Part shown: piece by piece, positions 45,449 through 54,425 of the stretch | Layout: each line of letters begins with the position of its first letter | How positions within the stretch are numbered: the stretch's first letter is position 1 | DNA from: Thermoguttaceae bacterium | Lineage (GTDB): Bacteria > Planctomycetota > Planctomycetia > Pirellulales > Thermoguttaceae | Assembly: GCA_029975295.1 (NCBI GenBank) | Contig: JARKPK010000052.1 | Location: 32,821 to 96,820, forward strand | DNA length: 64,000 bases | Reading direction: 5' to 3' | Made by a program: the position numbers and the translations under genes | Notes under the pieces: model-generated | What the model was told of the DNA's origin: nothing | The model's input: the letters and a program-made list of their open reading frames with translations, nothing else | The model's database searches: none

Positions 45449-46285
45449 CTACCCCGCGCGGCTCTCGGGCGCCATCTCGCACTTGGCCATAATCGCTTCG
45501 ATCAGCAGTTCGTCGGTCAGTCCGGTGGCCGTCGGTCGGGCGGTCGCCGGTTTTTGCGCGGGGCTGCGATCGGCCTGAAGCGGTTGGCGGCGGGCGGTCC
45601 ATGCGTCGGGTGCGGTCAGCCCCGTCAGCGATCGTTCGATGGCCGAGAGCTTCCGCAGCCAGCGCTTGCGCTCGTGAGCAAATGCGTTCTTTTGACGTTT
45701 GATCTCGCGGGCGAGTTCGCGGGCGCGCAACCTCGCGGCGGCAAGCTCGGCTGCGGTGCCGCAGCGATCGCGTTCGAGGATCAGCACCTGTTCGGCCAGC
45801 GCCCTGAGGCGTCGGCGATACGAGTCCGACGACGCCTCGCCATGCGCCGCCGAGTCGGATTCAGACTGTTCGTCGGGCTGTTCCGAACTGAGCCGAAGGG
45901 CCGCGTCGCCGGCGGAGAAGACCGTTGCGCGCCGAAGCTCTCCTTCGAACCGGTCGCACAGCGTCTCTAATCGCGCGACCAAATCGGAACCTTCCGAGGA
46001 TCGAGCGGCCGATTCGCCTTCGGTCGCAATCTCGGCTGCGAGTCGAGGCTGATCGGATTGGGATCCATTCGGCAGCGCCGCCGCTGGCGATGCCGCGTGG
46101 GCCGAATGTGCCTCTTGCAGGATGGTTTGCAAACGATCGAGCTCGGCCATTTCGGCGTCGAGGAACCGGGCAGTTTCCGCGGAGCACGCCTGAAGTTCAT
46201 CGCAGGCGGCCTCGAAACCGTCCCAGTCAGACAACGGCGCAAGCAAACCGAGAGACACTGCGAAGTCCTTGTTGGTTGAGGACAA
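45449..46285 (-). CDS. Uncharacterised coiled-coil protein
   Basis: I do not recognise this 278-residue protein. Residues 1-60 are helical and acidic. A Gln/Ser/Glu-rich segment and then a long amphipathic helix rich in Arg, Leu and Ala (about 145-215) follow, with heptad-like Leu spacing that suggests a coiled coil. An Arg/Gln/Ala linker leads to a short C-terminal helix. No signal peptide, membrane helix or catalytic motif is seen. It is convergent with the DUF6807 gene and ends next to the 45404 hairpin. The upstream gene on the same strand is the MnmE-like GTPase 184 nt away, so co-transcription is possible. Confidence 0.7.
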   Translation of the reverse strand: MSSTNKDFAVSLGLLAPLSDWDGFEAACDELQACSAETARFLDAEMAELDRLQTILQEAHSAHAASPAAALPNGSQSDQPRLAAEIATEGESAARSSEGSDLVARLETLCDRFEGELRRATVFSAGDAALRLSSEQPDEQSESDSAAHGEASSDSYRRRLRALAEQVLILERDRCGTAAELAAARLRARELAREIKRQKNAFAHERKRWLRKLSAIERSLTGLTAPDAWTARRQPLQADRSPAQKPATARPTATGLTDELLIEAIMAKCEMAPESRAG

Positions 46286-46469
46286 GGTGTCGGATGAGAT
46301 GTCAGACTCCGCAACTCAAACTTATCGCGCGAAGCGGCCGAATGCCGCCTTTGCCGGCGAACAAATCCGCTGGCCGTCGCGTTTTGGCCGAAGCGGCCGC
46401 GGTGCAACCGTCATCTTCGATAGAACGTGCACATCCGGGCGTGTATGACCTCTGACGACGCGGGCGATG

Positions 46470-47591
46470 CTACGGCCCGTCGCGGCCGAGGCCGCGCTTG
46501 GCCGCCGCATCGATCGCTCGCTGACGCAGACGCCCGAGCAAGTCAACACATGCCTCGGAAAAGGGAACTGCGGCGCCGGCGGGCGGTGGTGGGCCGAAGC
46601 GCCGCACGATCTCCGCTGCAAGTCGGTCGAGCCCGATCGCCTCTCGGGCACTGACAAGAATCGGATTCGATTGCGCAACCCACCGCGGCTGAGAAGCCGG
46701 CGGGAGGTCGCATTTGTTGAGAACGCAAACGGCATCTGGTCGCCGATCAATCAACCGAGCCTCTTCGACCGCAGCCGTGCGGCTTCCGTCGAGCACAAGC
46801 ACCATAACATCGGCCGAGAGGGCGGCGGCCTCGGCCAGGGCCACGCCGGCCTGCTCAATCGCATCGACGCTTGAGTGTATTCCAGCCGTATCGCACAATT
46901 CGACAGGCCAGCCGTCCAACGAAGTTTCGAACGCGACCAAGTCGCGCGTGGTTCCCGGAGCGGCGTGAACAATTGCGCGAGAAAAACCGGCCATGGCGTT
47001 CAATAGGCTGCTTTTGCCCACATTCGGCCGACCGATCAACGCGACGCGCCACGGCTGGGTGAGGCGACGGCCGAAACGGGCGCGGCCGGAGATCTCGTCG
47101 CACCGCCGAACGGCTGCGGCGGGATCGGCGTCGATCAACTCTTCGATTTCACCGATTGCTCGGGCGAACGCGCCGGCATACTGGTCGAGCAAGACTGCCG
47201 CGCAGCGTTCGGTGCGAGCCCGGCTCAGGCCGATCAGCGCCTCCGCTTGCACCGGCGCGGCAACGTGCCGGGCAACCCATTGATCCCAAGGAATCGTCTG
47301 ACCGCCACGGCCGATCAGACGCTCGATGCAATACTCCACCGGCACGGGACCGCCGTGGCAATCGATCTTGAATTGGTCGTCGCTTCGACGAACGACGACG
47401 ATCTCCTCGCCGTCGGGCCCCAGCCTTCCCAAGGTGGGCCGCCAAAGCGGCAACTGATCGGCTGGGCGGCCGGCCAGACGCACTTCGGCGGCCAATGCGG
47501 CGGCTGCCCCGGGCCCTTCAACCGCCAAGCTTGCAACTGCGCCTCGTCCGGCGGGTGTCAAACGACTCACAATGAACGAACCCGACTGCAT
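46470..47591 (-). CDS. MnmE-like GTPase lacking the C-terminal FCIGK motif
   Basis: This 373-residue protein resembles MnmE (TrmE), which with MnmG modifies wobble uridine in tRNA, but it is about 80 residues short. An MnmE-type N-terminal domain (1-95, with RLTPAGRGAVA and CHGGPVP) and part of the helical domain precede a G domain. That domain has GRPNVGKSS (G1), APGTTRD (G2), DTAG (G3), NKCD (G4) and SAREAIG (G5). After the G domain only a short tail ends in GLGRDGP; the conserved C(I/V/L)GK catalytic end is absent. It may be a paralogue with a different job. The start at 47591 opens the conserved domain; no Shine-Dalgarno is seen. Confidence 0.8.
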   Translation of the reverse strand: MQSGSFIVSRLTPAGRGAVASLAVEGPGAAAALAAEVRLAGRPADQLPLWRPTLGRLGPDGEEIVVVRRSDDQFKIDCHGGPVPVEYCIERLIGRGGQTIPWDQWVARHVAAPVQAEALIGLSRARTERCAAVLLDQYAGAFARAIGEIEELIDADPAAAVRRCDEISGRARFGRRLTQPWRVALIGRPNVGKSSLLNAMAGFSRAIVHAAPGTTRDLVAFETSLDGWPVELCDTAGIHSSVDAIEQAGVALAEAAALSADVMVLVLDGSRTAAVEEARLIDRRPDAVCVLNKCDLPPASQPRWVAQSNPILVSAREAIGLDRLAAEIVRRFGPPPPAGAAVPFSEACVDLLGRLRQRAIDAAAKRGLGRDGP

Positions 47592-48046
47592 GCAGAGAAG
47601 TCCAAGCAACGACTGAACTGCCGAAGTTGTGCGACATTCAGCGGAAGTACCGGTTCCAAACGGGCGAAGAGTCGCGGTTCCCAGTGCGACCAAAGCCGAC
47701 CAACAAGTGCAATCTAAACCAAGTTGTCTGTCGGTGGAAGCGAGTCTGCATTCCGGGCAGACGCTAGTGTTGGGCGTTCGCCGTCGGCCGATTCGGGCCA
47801 ATGGCCGCGGATTGCAGTCGGCAAGACCAAGGGCGACAATGCGTGCCAGTGCCGGACGAATATTCGCGTCAGTATGTGTGCCGGAGCCGGCAAGGCCGCA
47901 CCAAGCGAAGTCGAACGCCGGAGCAGGCCGCCACAATCAGTGAAGCTCACAACAGCGAGGATCGGCTGGATATTCAGCACGGACGCCGCGCAAAGCGGTC
48001 TTCTCGCCGCGACGGCGCGCGCCGACCGCAATAGAAAGACGATGAA
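47592..48046. other. Divergent spacer between MnmE-like and RNase HII-like genes
   Basis: No gene is seen. It must hold both promoters, but I find no hexamer pair that meets the pattern seen elsewhere in the window. Confidence 0.4.
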
Positions 48047-49144
48047 ATGCCGTTGATCATCGGGGTGGATGAGGCAGGCTACGGCCCGAACTTGGGGCCG
48101 CTGGTGATCGCGGCCTCGGCATGGCGCGTCGCTGACGAACAGATGCCGGCCTCGCACGACTCGCTTTCGGCGATCAAGGAGTGTCTTCTTTGCGAGCGCT
48201 CCGGGCTGGGGAAGACTCAACGGATTGGGGCCGGCGCAGCCGAAGGGCCTTGGATCGCTGATTCAAAAATTGTTTATCGCAGCGGCGGTTTGGCGGCGTT
48301 GGAGCGCACGGTTCTGGCTGCGATGCTCGTTGCGCTCGACAACATGGGGAGCGACTTGCTGAACGAACCTGATAACACGGGCGGCAAGATGCGCGAATCG
48401 ACAGGCGGCGACGCTTCTCCCGCCTCTCCCCTGCCGCGCTCGGCGGCCGCATTATGCCGCACCTTGGCCGGGCGTCATGCCGCCGGCTGGATCGCAGACC
48501 GAGCGAACGGGGCGATCGATCTACCCTTGCCTCGCGAGGCGACGTTGGATGAGATCGATCGGACGGCGGCGGCTTGGCGGGCGAAGACCGATCGCACGCC
48601 GTTGGAACTGTTGGGGCTTGTTGCCCGGCCCATATTCCCGGCGGAATTCAATCGGCTGCTCGATCAGCGTCAACGCAAAAGCGATTTGCTCTCGCAGGCT
48701 TCGCTCGAGTTGGTCTTCGGCTTGATCGAACGGGTGCGAAAACTCGGCGGGGTGGCGGAATCGCTGACCGTTTTCTGCGACAAACACGGCGGACGAAATC
48801 GATACGCGGCTCAACTCAGCGAGGCCTCGGGCGGCATGCTGTTCTTGCCGATCGAGGAGTCGCGCGATTCAAGCCGCTACCAAGGGCATTGCCTTGGTCG
48901 GTCCATGGAATGGCTGTTTCTGAGCAAGGCCGAACGTTTTATTCCGGTGGCGCTGGCGTCGATGACCGCCAAGTACCTTCGAGAACTGGCGATGGAGGCG
49001 TTCAATCGGTATTGGATCGGTCGCGTCGGGGGACTTCGCGCGACGGCGGGTTATCCGGTTGATGCGCGGCGTTTCCTGGCGGAAACTGAGGCGGCCCGCC
49101 GGGCCGAGGCGATGCCGCTTAGCGACTTCTGGCGGAACAAGTAG
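48047..49144 (+). CDS. Divergent RNase HII-like protein
   Basis: This 365-residue protein opens with GVDEAGYGPNLGPLVIAA (D8, E9), closely matching the RNase HII signature DEAGRGPLAGPV. ADSK (D72) corresponds to the conserved DSK block. Further on, VFCDKHGG (D245) and ASMTAKYLRELAM replace the family's third acid and the AKVTRD helix, leaving E313 in place of Asp. About 90-120 additional residues sit between the second and third motifs, and the protein is far longer than the usual 200. RNase HII cuts the RNA strand of RNA-DNA hybrids and excises misincorporated ribonucleotides. Activity here is plausible but unproven. It is convergent with leuS, 28 nt apart. Confidence 0.7.
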   Translation: MPLIIGVDEAGYGPNLGPLVIAASAWRVADEQMPASHDSLSAIKECLLCERSGLGKTQRIGAGAAEGPWIADSKIVYRSGGLAALERTVLAAMLVALDNMGSDLLNEPDNTGGKMRESTGGDASPASPLPRSAAALCRTLAGRHAAGWIADRANGAIDLPLPREATLDEIDRTAAAWRAKTDRTPLELLGLVARPIFPAEFNRLLDQRQRKSDLLSQASLELVFGLIERVRKLGGVAESLTVFCDKHGGRNRYAAQLSEASGGMLFLPIEESRDSSRYQGHCLGRSMEWLFLSKAERFIPVALASMTAKYLRELAMEAFNRYWIGRVGGLRATAGYPVDARRFLAETEAARRAEAMPLSDFWRNK

Positions 49145-49172
49145 CCTGCGGCCTGCCCGGCCGCGGACGACA

Positions 49173-51938
49173 CTATTTCACCACGAAGTTGATCAACCGG
49201 CCCGGAACGACGATCGTCTTCACTACGGTCTTGCCGGCAAGCCATTCGGCAACTCGGGCGTCGGCCTTGGCGGCGGCCTCGATGGCGGCGTTGTCGGCTT
49301 CAGCCGGAAGCGAGACCTTGCCGCGGAGTTTGCCGTTAACTTGGATGGGCACTTCGATCGTTTCTTCCTTGATCAACGATTCGTCGTACTCGGGCCACGG
49401 TTCGTAGGCCAGAGTTTGCCGCCGGCCCAGAGCGGCCCACAGTTCTTCAGCGATGTGCGGCGCCATCGGGGCCAAAAGAAGGACGAACCGCTCCATTGCC
49501 CTGCGCGGCCGCTGGCTTTCGCGGAGAAAGAAGTTGGTGAACTCCATCATTCGCGCGATCGCTGTGTTGAACGAGAGCGACTCGATGTCTTTGGTCACCG
49601 CTTTGATCGTGCGGTGCAACACGCGGTTCTGCGCGGCCGTCGGCGGGCAATCGACCACCGCCTCGTTCAACTGCATCGACTCGCTGCGTTCGTCGACGAT
49701 CATGCGCCAGGCGCGGTCGAGGAACCCGCGCACGCCGGCTACGCCGTCGGCGCTCCACGGCTTGGTCGCTTCCAAGGGGCCCATGAACATTTCGTACAAC
49801 CGCAGCGAATCGGCGCCGTGCCGGCGGACGACGTCGTCGGGATTGACCACGTTGCCGCGGCTCTTCCCCATCTTCTCGTTCTTCTCGCCGAGAATCATTC
49901 CCAGATTCACCAGCCGTTGAAACGGCTCGGGCGTGCCGACATAGCCGCGGTCGTAAAGCACCTTGTGCCAGAACCTCGCATACAACAGGTGCAGCACGGC
50001 GTGTTCGGCGCCGCCAACGTAAAGGTCAACAGGCATCCATGCCCGTTCCACTTCCCGATCGACCAGAGCCTGCGTGTTCTTCGGATCGAGAAACCGCAGA
50101 TAGTACCAGCACGACCCCGCCCATTGCGGCATGGTGTTCGTTTCGCGCTTGTAGCGTTTGCCGTTCCGCTCGACAAAGAGCCAATCGGCGGGCGCTTTCT
50201 CCAGCGGAGGTTCGGGCGAGTCGTGCCGAGCGTCGAAGGTCATGGCGGCAGGCAGATCGACGGGCAGATCGCCGGGTTCCAGGGCGACAACAACCCCGGT
50301 TGGTTGCCCGGCGGCGTCCAGTTCGTGAAGCAGCGGGAACGGCTCGCCCCAAAAGTGCTGACGGCTGAAAAGCCAATCGCGGAGTTTGTAGTTGACCGCG
50401 GCGCGGGCGACGCCGGCGCCGGCCAGATCGGCCGTGATGCGTTGTTTGAACTGGGCGGTCGGCATCCCAGTGTAGTCGCCCGAATTGATCGCTTGGCCGT
50501 CGGCAATGAAGGCCGCCTCGCACCGCAGCAGCTTCTCGCGCGCCTCGCCGCCCGATGGTCCCGGATCGACCACCGGAACGATCGGCAGGCCGAACTCGCG
50601 GGCGAACTCGAAGTCGCGGGTGTCGTGGGCGGGCACGGCCATGATCGCCCCGGTGCCATAGCTGATCAAAACATAGTCGGCCACCCAAATCGGAATGGCT
50701 TGTCCGTTGACCGGATTGACGGCGTAGGAGCCGGTGAAAACCCCCGTCTTGTCCTTGGCCAGATCGGTGCGATCCAGGTCGCTTTTGCGCGACGCCGCTT
50801 GACAATAGGCTTTGACGGCGGCCGCTTGTTCCGGCGCGGTGAGCCGTGGCACGAAGGGGTGTTCCGGCGCGATCACCATGTACGTGGCGCCGAACAGCGT
50901 GTCGGGGCGGGTCGTGTAAATGCGCAGCACCTCGCCGCCGGGGCGTTTCGGATAACCGGCGGCCTTGCGGGCGGCGCTCCATTGTTCGAAGGCGGCGCGC
51001 ACTGCCGGCTGTGGGCGGCGTCCGGCGGCGACCGTGTCCGGCAAACCACTCGCCGGTGCGGCGGAATCGGGGTGGCCCGGTTGGTGGGGCAGCAGGTCGG
51101 CCTCGCCGATCGGGCGATCGACGCCAATGAAGAAATCGACCTCGGCCCCGGTGCTTCGGCCAATCCAGTTGCGTTGCAGCAGCTTGATGCTCTCGGGCCA
51201 ATCGAGCCCGTCAAGATCGCTTTCCAGCCGATCGGCGTAGGCGGTGATGCGCAGCATCCATTGACGCAACGGGATGCGCACCACCGGATGCCCGCCCCGC
51301 TCGCTCAGGCCGCCGACCACTTCCTCGTTGGCCAGCACGGTGCCCAGCGCCGGGCACCAGTTGACCGGCGCTTCCAACTGATAGGCGAGCCGATGCTCGT
51401 CGCGAAAGCGGGCGACAGCCGCCCCGCCTTGGGCGGCCACTTCGGCGGGAATGGCCAGTTCCGCGATGGGGCGGCCGCGCTGTTGCTGGGGATCGAACCA
51501 AGTGTCGTAAAGCACCAGAAAGATGAATTGAGTCCAGCGGAAATAGTCGACGTCGGTGGTCGCCAACTCGCGCTGCCAATCGTAGCTGAAGCCGAGCATC
51601 TTCAGTTGGCGGCGGAAGTTGGCAATGTTCTTCTCGGTGGTTGCGCGCGGGTGGGCGCCCGTCTTCTTCGCGTGCTGTTCGGCGGGCAGGCCGAACGCGT
51701 CCCAGCCCATCGGGTGCATCACGCTGTAGCCGCGCATGCGGTGGTATCGGGCAACGATGTCGGTGGCCGTGTAGCCCTCGGGATGCCCGACATGCAATCC
51801 ATCGCCGCTGGGATAAGGGAACATGTCGAGCACGTAGAGCTTTTTGCCTTTCGGCAGGCGGGGCGCGGCAAACACACGGTTTGTTTCCCAGTGCTGCTGC
51901 CACTTTGGCTCAATCTCGGCAGGAAGATAGCGGGGCAT
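49173..51938 (-). CDS. leuS: Leucyl-tRNA synthetase
   Basis: This 921-residue class I synthetase charges tRNA-Leu. The HIGH signature appears as HVGH (residues 49-52), and KMSKS as KMGKS near 688. The CP1 editing domain includes [20 protein letters not shown], and the domain order is intact through to the C-terminal [22 protein letters not shown] is unmistakable. The start at 51938 fits the family N-terminus [13 protein letters not shown]; an in-frame extension to 52232 is Arg/Ser-rich and unlikely. A leftward TAGAAT lies at 52079-52084, about 135 nt upstream. The opposite strand carries a very long open frame that I treat as an artefact. Confidence 0.99.
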   Translation of the reverse strand: MPRYLPAEIEPKWQQHWETNRVFAAPRLPKGKKLYVLDMFPYPSGDGLHVGHPEGYTATDIVARYHRMRGYSVMHPMGWDAFGLPAEQHAKKTGAHPRATTEKNIANFRRQLKMLGFSYDWQRELATTDVDYFRWTQFIFLVLYDTWFDPQQQRGRPIAELAIPAEVAAQGGAAVARFRDEHRLAYQLEAPVNWCPALGTVLANEEVVGGLSERGGHPVVRIPLRQWMLRITAYADRLESDLDGLDWPESIKLLQRNWIGRSTGAEVDFFIGVDRPIGEADLLPHQPGHPDSAAPASGLPDTVAAGRRPQPAVRAAFEQWSAARKAAGYPKRPGGEVLRIYTTRPDTLFGATYMVIAPEHPFVPRLTAPEQAAAVKAYCQAASRKSDLDRTDLAKDKTGVFTGSYAVNPVNGQAIPIWVADYVLISYGTGAIMAVPAHDTRDFEFAREFGLPIVPVVDPGPSGGEAREKLLRCEAAFIADGQAINSGDYTGMPTAQFKQRITADLAGAGVARAAVNYKLRDWLFSRQHFWGEPFPLLHELDAAGQPTGVVVALEPGDLPVDLPAAMTFDARHDSPEPPLEKAPADWLFVERNGKRYKRETNTMPQWAGSCWYYLRFLDPKNTQALVDREVERAWMPVDLYVGGAEHAVLHLLYARFWHKVLYDRGYVGTPEPFQRLVNLGMILGEKNEKMGKSRGNVVNPDDVVRRHGADSLRLYEMFMGPLEATKPWSADGVAGVRGFLDRAWRMIVDERSESMQLNEAVVDCPPTAAQNRVLHRTIKAVTKDIESLSFNTAIARMMEFTNFFLRESQRPRRAMERFVLLLAPMAPHIAEELWAALGRRQTLAYEPWPEYDESLIKEETIEVPIQVNGKLRGKVSLPAEADNAAIEAAAKADARVAEWLAGKTVVKTIVVPGRLINFVVK

Positions 51939-52558
51939 GGCTCGATTCCCAAACAGGCGCGCCGGGGGCGAAGAACCGCACCCCGGTCGAATCGGAAACT
52001 GCGTCTGGCATACGAACGCCGTCGCACGTCGGCGTCGCCAACGAACGAGCGAGTTGCGAGAACGCGACAAAGGAACCGATTCTAAATAAAACCCCGGGAA
52101 ACCGGAAGCGCCCCGAGACCTCGGTATTCTCATTTGACGTCGATCGCCGAGGGCGGCGCTCGGCTGCCCGGCGCGACGGAACCGGCAGGACGTGGCGACG
52201 CAACCTTCAATCAGAACGGCCGAGAAGAGCAAATGGCCTACAGGTCCGATGCGCGCTGCAAGCCGGCCCGTCGCGTTTGCGGCCGCTTTGCGGCGAGCGA
52301 GTTCCTTTTCGACGAATCAGAGGCAACGACGGGCCGCTCCCTGTGCTGAGATGCTGCCATGGCACAGCGTCTTCGCTGCGCCGTTCGCCCAAGCGGCGAT
52401 GCCCGACGAGCCGAGTGATTGCCGGCCATGGACAGGTTGTGGCCGCGGCCAATTACATCGAACCGCGTGAACGCGGCACAGAATGACCGCTTCCGACGAT
52501 CTGTCGCGAACGACAAATTCGGCGACCAGCGTGTCTATTTCGCCGACCGCCCGCCGAA
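51939..52558. other. Intergenic spacer upstream of leuS
   Basis: No gene is seen. A leftward TAGAAT (52079-52084) lies in an AT-rich patch with TTCCGG 17 nt further upstream as a weak -35. No T-box-like structure, which leuS genes sometimes have, was recognised. Confidence 0.45.
52079..52107 (-). promoter_or_regulatory. Possible leuS promoter
   Basis: Minus-strand TAGAAT (52084-52079) is a 5/6 -10 match. The hexamer 17 nt upstream is TTCCGG (52107-52102), a poor -35. Confidence 0.3.
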
Positions 52559-53077
52559 TCATTCCGGTCGTTCAAAGAAGATCCGCTCCGGGAAGTGCCG
52601 TTCGGCGGCCACGCCGAATTCGTCGCGACGCCGGCGTTTTCCCACCGAGTGCCAAGGCGTCACGTGGGCCAACTCCGGCATGAGCTCTTTGAGTTGCTCA
52701 ACCAGAGTTTGGGCCATGCGGCGAACGCTGACCTGATGGGCGTTTTCCGAGATGGCCAGGGCCGTCTTCATGATGCGGACCATCTGCGCGCGTCGCAGCA
52801 CCGGCGCGGCCAACGGCTCTTCGGAATCGACCAGAAGCTCCGCAATCGGAACTTCAAGCGCCTGTTGCCATTGATAAAGCTCGCTGAGCAACAGGTCTGT
52901 CGAGGGCAACTCGTGCAACCGCACGGTCGCTAAATCGAGCCGCAGCTTCCGCGCGATCGTTCGCCGCGACATCCCTTGCGCCCGGCGAACGGCGGCGACG
53001 CGGTGCAGAGCTTTACGGTGGTCGCGCGGTCCGTCCGCGTCGCCCGGCCCCTGCTCCTCGCATCGGACAAGGCTCAT
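52559..53077 (-). CDS. Small XRE-type helix-turn-helix regulator
   Basis: This 172-residue protein has an N-terminal DNA-binding helix-turn-helix of Cro/XRE type (about residues 24-70: RKALHRVAAVRRAQGMSRRTIARKL with a recognition helix near LDLATVRLHE). A helical region about 85-150 long follows that could dimerise or bind a ligand, and an Arg-rich C-terminal end. I do not recognise a named family. The start at 53077 has AAGGGGA upstream; a 16-codon upstream extension is possible. Two matching operator-like sequences lie in its upstream region (53178-53193 and 53305-53315), suggesting autoregulation. Confidence 0.75.
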   Translation of the reverse strand: MSLVRCEEQGPGDADGPRDHRKALHRVAAVRRAQGMSRRTIARKLRLDLATVRLHELPSTDLLLSELYQWQQALEVPIAELLVDSEEPLAAPVLRRAQMVRIMKTALAISENAHQVSVRRMAQTLVEQLKELMPELAHVTPWHSVGKRRRRDEFGVAAERHFPERIFFERPE

Positions 53078-53177
53078 GGCGTCCCCTTCATCAACCAAGA
53101 AGCCCCCTTGCCCTATTCTGGCCACGCACGAACTTTGCCGTTCCCCGCGGCCAAGAAGCGCGCTTCGGCCGAATCAG

Positions 53178-53193
53178 TGGTGTGAATACACCA
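53178..53193. promoter_or_regulatory. Operator-like palindrome upstream of the HTH gene
   Basis: TGGTGT, GAAT, ACACCA is a perfect inverted repeat about 100 nt upstream of the HTH start codon. Its core GTGTGAATACA recurs inverted at 53305-53315. Confidence 0.45.
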
Positions 53194-53296
53194 GAGACCG
53201 ACGAGCGAACCCGAGCGATCGTCCGAAGGCCGCTGCCCGAACGCCTTCAGCCGGAGTTGCGGCTCGCTGGCTTCGCGCCGCAATTTCTCGGATACT

Positions 53297-53315
53297 AATC
53301 TAAATGTATTCACAC
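53297..53315 (-). promoter_or_regulatory. HTH gene -10 candidate with operator half-site
   Basis: Minus-strand TAGATT (53302-53297) could be the -10 of the HTH gene. The second copy of GTGTGAATACA (53315-53305 on the minus strand) sits in what would be the spacer between -10 and -35, so a bound regulator would block polymerase. The -35 match is poor. Confidence 0.35.
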
Positions 53316-53891
53316 TAAGGCCGAACGGCAAGTGGTCAAGTCTGAGCCCCTTCGATTTTCCCGCAACTTCGCGGCGGTGCGCAAAAGATGCCAACCGCGA
53401 TTTCGCTGGTCATCAATCAGCGTGTTTCTCAAATGTAAACGTTGGATAAATGCGGCCGAAGGACTCTAAATGGGCGTTTGCCGTTCGTTTGGGCTGCGGC
53501 AACTACGTTGCTCGATCTGGCGAAAAGACAGGTCTGGCTCGGAGGGCCCGGGACGCCGGTCGCTGAAAGAGGCGTCTATGTCGGCCGATTCGATCGCGGC
53601 GTGCCGAGGGCGCTCATCGATCTTTCGAAAAGCAATGCGACCTCGGGCTCTAGGGCTTCAAGCACAACGGCGGCCGCCCACAGGGCGGTTGATTTGCGCT
53701 TTCTGTTCCAGGCTTCGATGGCGCCGCCCAACGCCCATCGAAGGTCGGGGAGCGGCTGCGTCGCCGCGATGGAGTCCCTCTCGCAGCGGTGGAAATCGGC
53801 CGGATCGCCCCAAAGGCAGATGTTGGCCCCAACAACGGACGCTTGGGCCAGAGACAAACGTGTGGATCGACGGTGCGAACTCGACCGCGCC

Positions 53892-54425
53892 TTACTCGCC
53901 GAGGGCGAAATCTTTTAGGCGAGCCAGAAAGTTCGGACGAGCGGGCCCGATCCTCTTGCCAGGATCGATGGCACGCGATTCGTTGGCCGATCTGCGGGCT
54001 GGTCCCACCGGCCCGGTGCGTCGCTGAGAGTCGCCCGAAGAACGCCGCTCGCCGGCGTCGGCCGTTTGGGCGATTCGGCCAATAACCTCGGCTTGGCTGC
54101 GCCAAGTACGGGCGAGCGAGGCCAGCGACCCGGCCGCATCGGCGCCATCGAGCACGAAATACGACTCTGAAGACTCGGGCCCGCCTGAAGGCGTTTCGGC
54201 CAGAGCATCGGGGCTCGGGCCGCGCGTGACCGCTCGGACTTGAGGGTAGCGGTGGGCCAGTTCGTCAGCCACTTCGGTGGTGGCGTCGGTCGAGCCGCGA
54301 TCAACGATCACCAGCTCGAATCGGGTCGTCATATCGGCGACCGTTTCCAGTATGCGCGACACATGGTCGTTGAGCGACGCCTGCGCGTTGCGCACAGGGA
54401 GCAAGAGAGTGAGGCGGCGGTCCAA
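53892..54425 (-). CDS. Mini glycosyltransferase-2-like protein
   Basis: This 177-residue protein begins like a family 2 glycosyltransferase. LTLLLPVRNAQASL and ELVIVDRGSTDAT correspond to the first two strands and nucleotide-binding loop of the GT-A fold, then a VLDGADA stretch. The remaining GT2 domain and catalytic base region are absent; the last 70 residues are Arg/Ser/Gly-rich and low complexity. The start is a TTG at 54425 with AAAGGA 8 nt upstream. It could be a truncated remnant, or a small regulatory or partner protein that uses the nucleotide-binding half only. I am unsure it is functional. Confidence 0.65.
   Translation of the reverse strand: MDRRLTLLLPVRNAQASLNDHVSRILETVADMTTRFELVIVDRGSTDATTEVADELAHRYPQVRAVTRGPSPDALAETPSGGPESSESYFVLDGADAAGSLASLARTWRSQAEVIGRIAQTADAGERRSSGDSQRRTGPVGPARRSANESRAIDPGKRIGPARPNFLARLKDFALGE

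Larger units (their letters stand above)
53078..53891. other. Spacer upstream of HTH gene with operator-like repeats
   Basis: No gene is strongly supported. The stretch contains an 11-bp inverted repeat pair (53180-53190 with 53305-53315), a TAGATT -10 candidate, and a doubtful minus-strand open frame at 53576-53857 (93 codons, TTG start, no ribosome site). That frame has coding-like codons but no recognisable product. Confidence 0.4.

Noticed and set aside
49059..52085. Long rightward open frame (about 1000 codons) opposite leuS
   Set aside because: It is antisense to an unambiguous leucyl-tRNA synthetase; its translation is Arg/His/Gly-rich with no domain.
53442..53918. Rightward open frame of 158 codons between the HTH and GT2-like genes
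   Set aside because: Arg/Ser/Ala-rich, no ribosome site, overlaps the GT2-like gene end.
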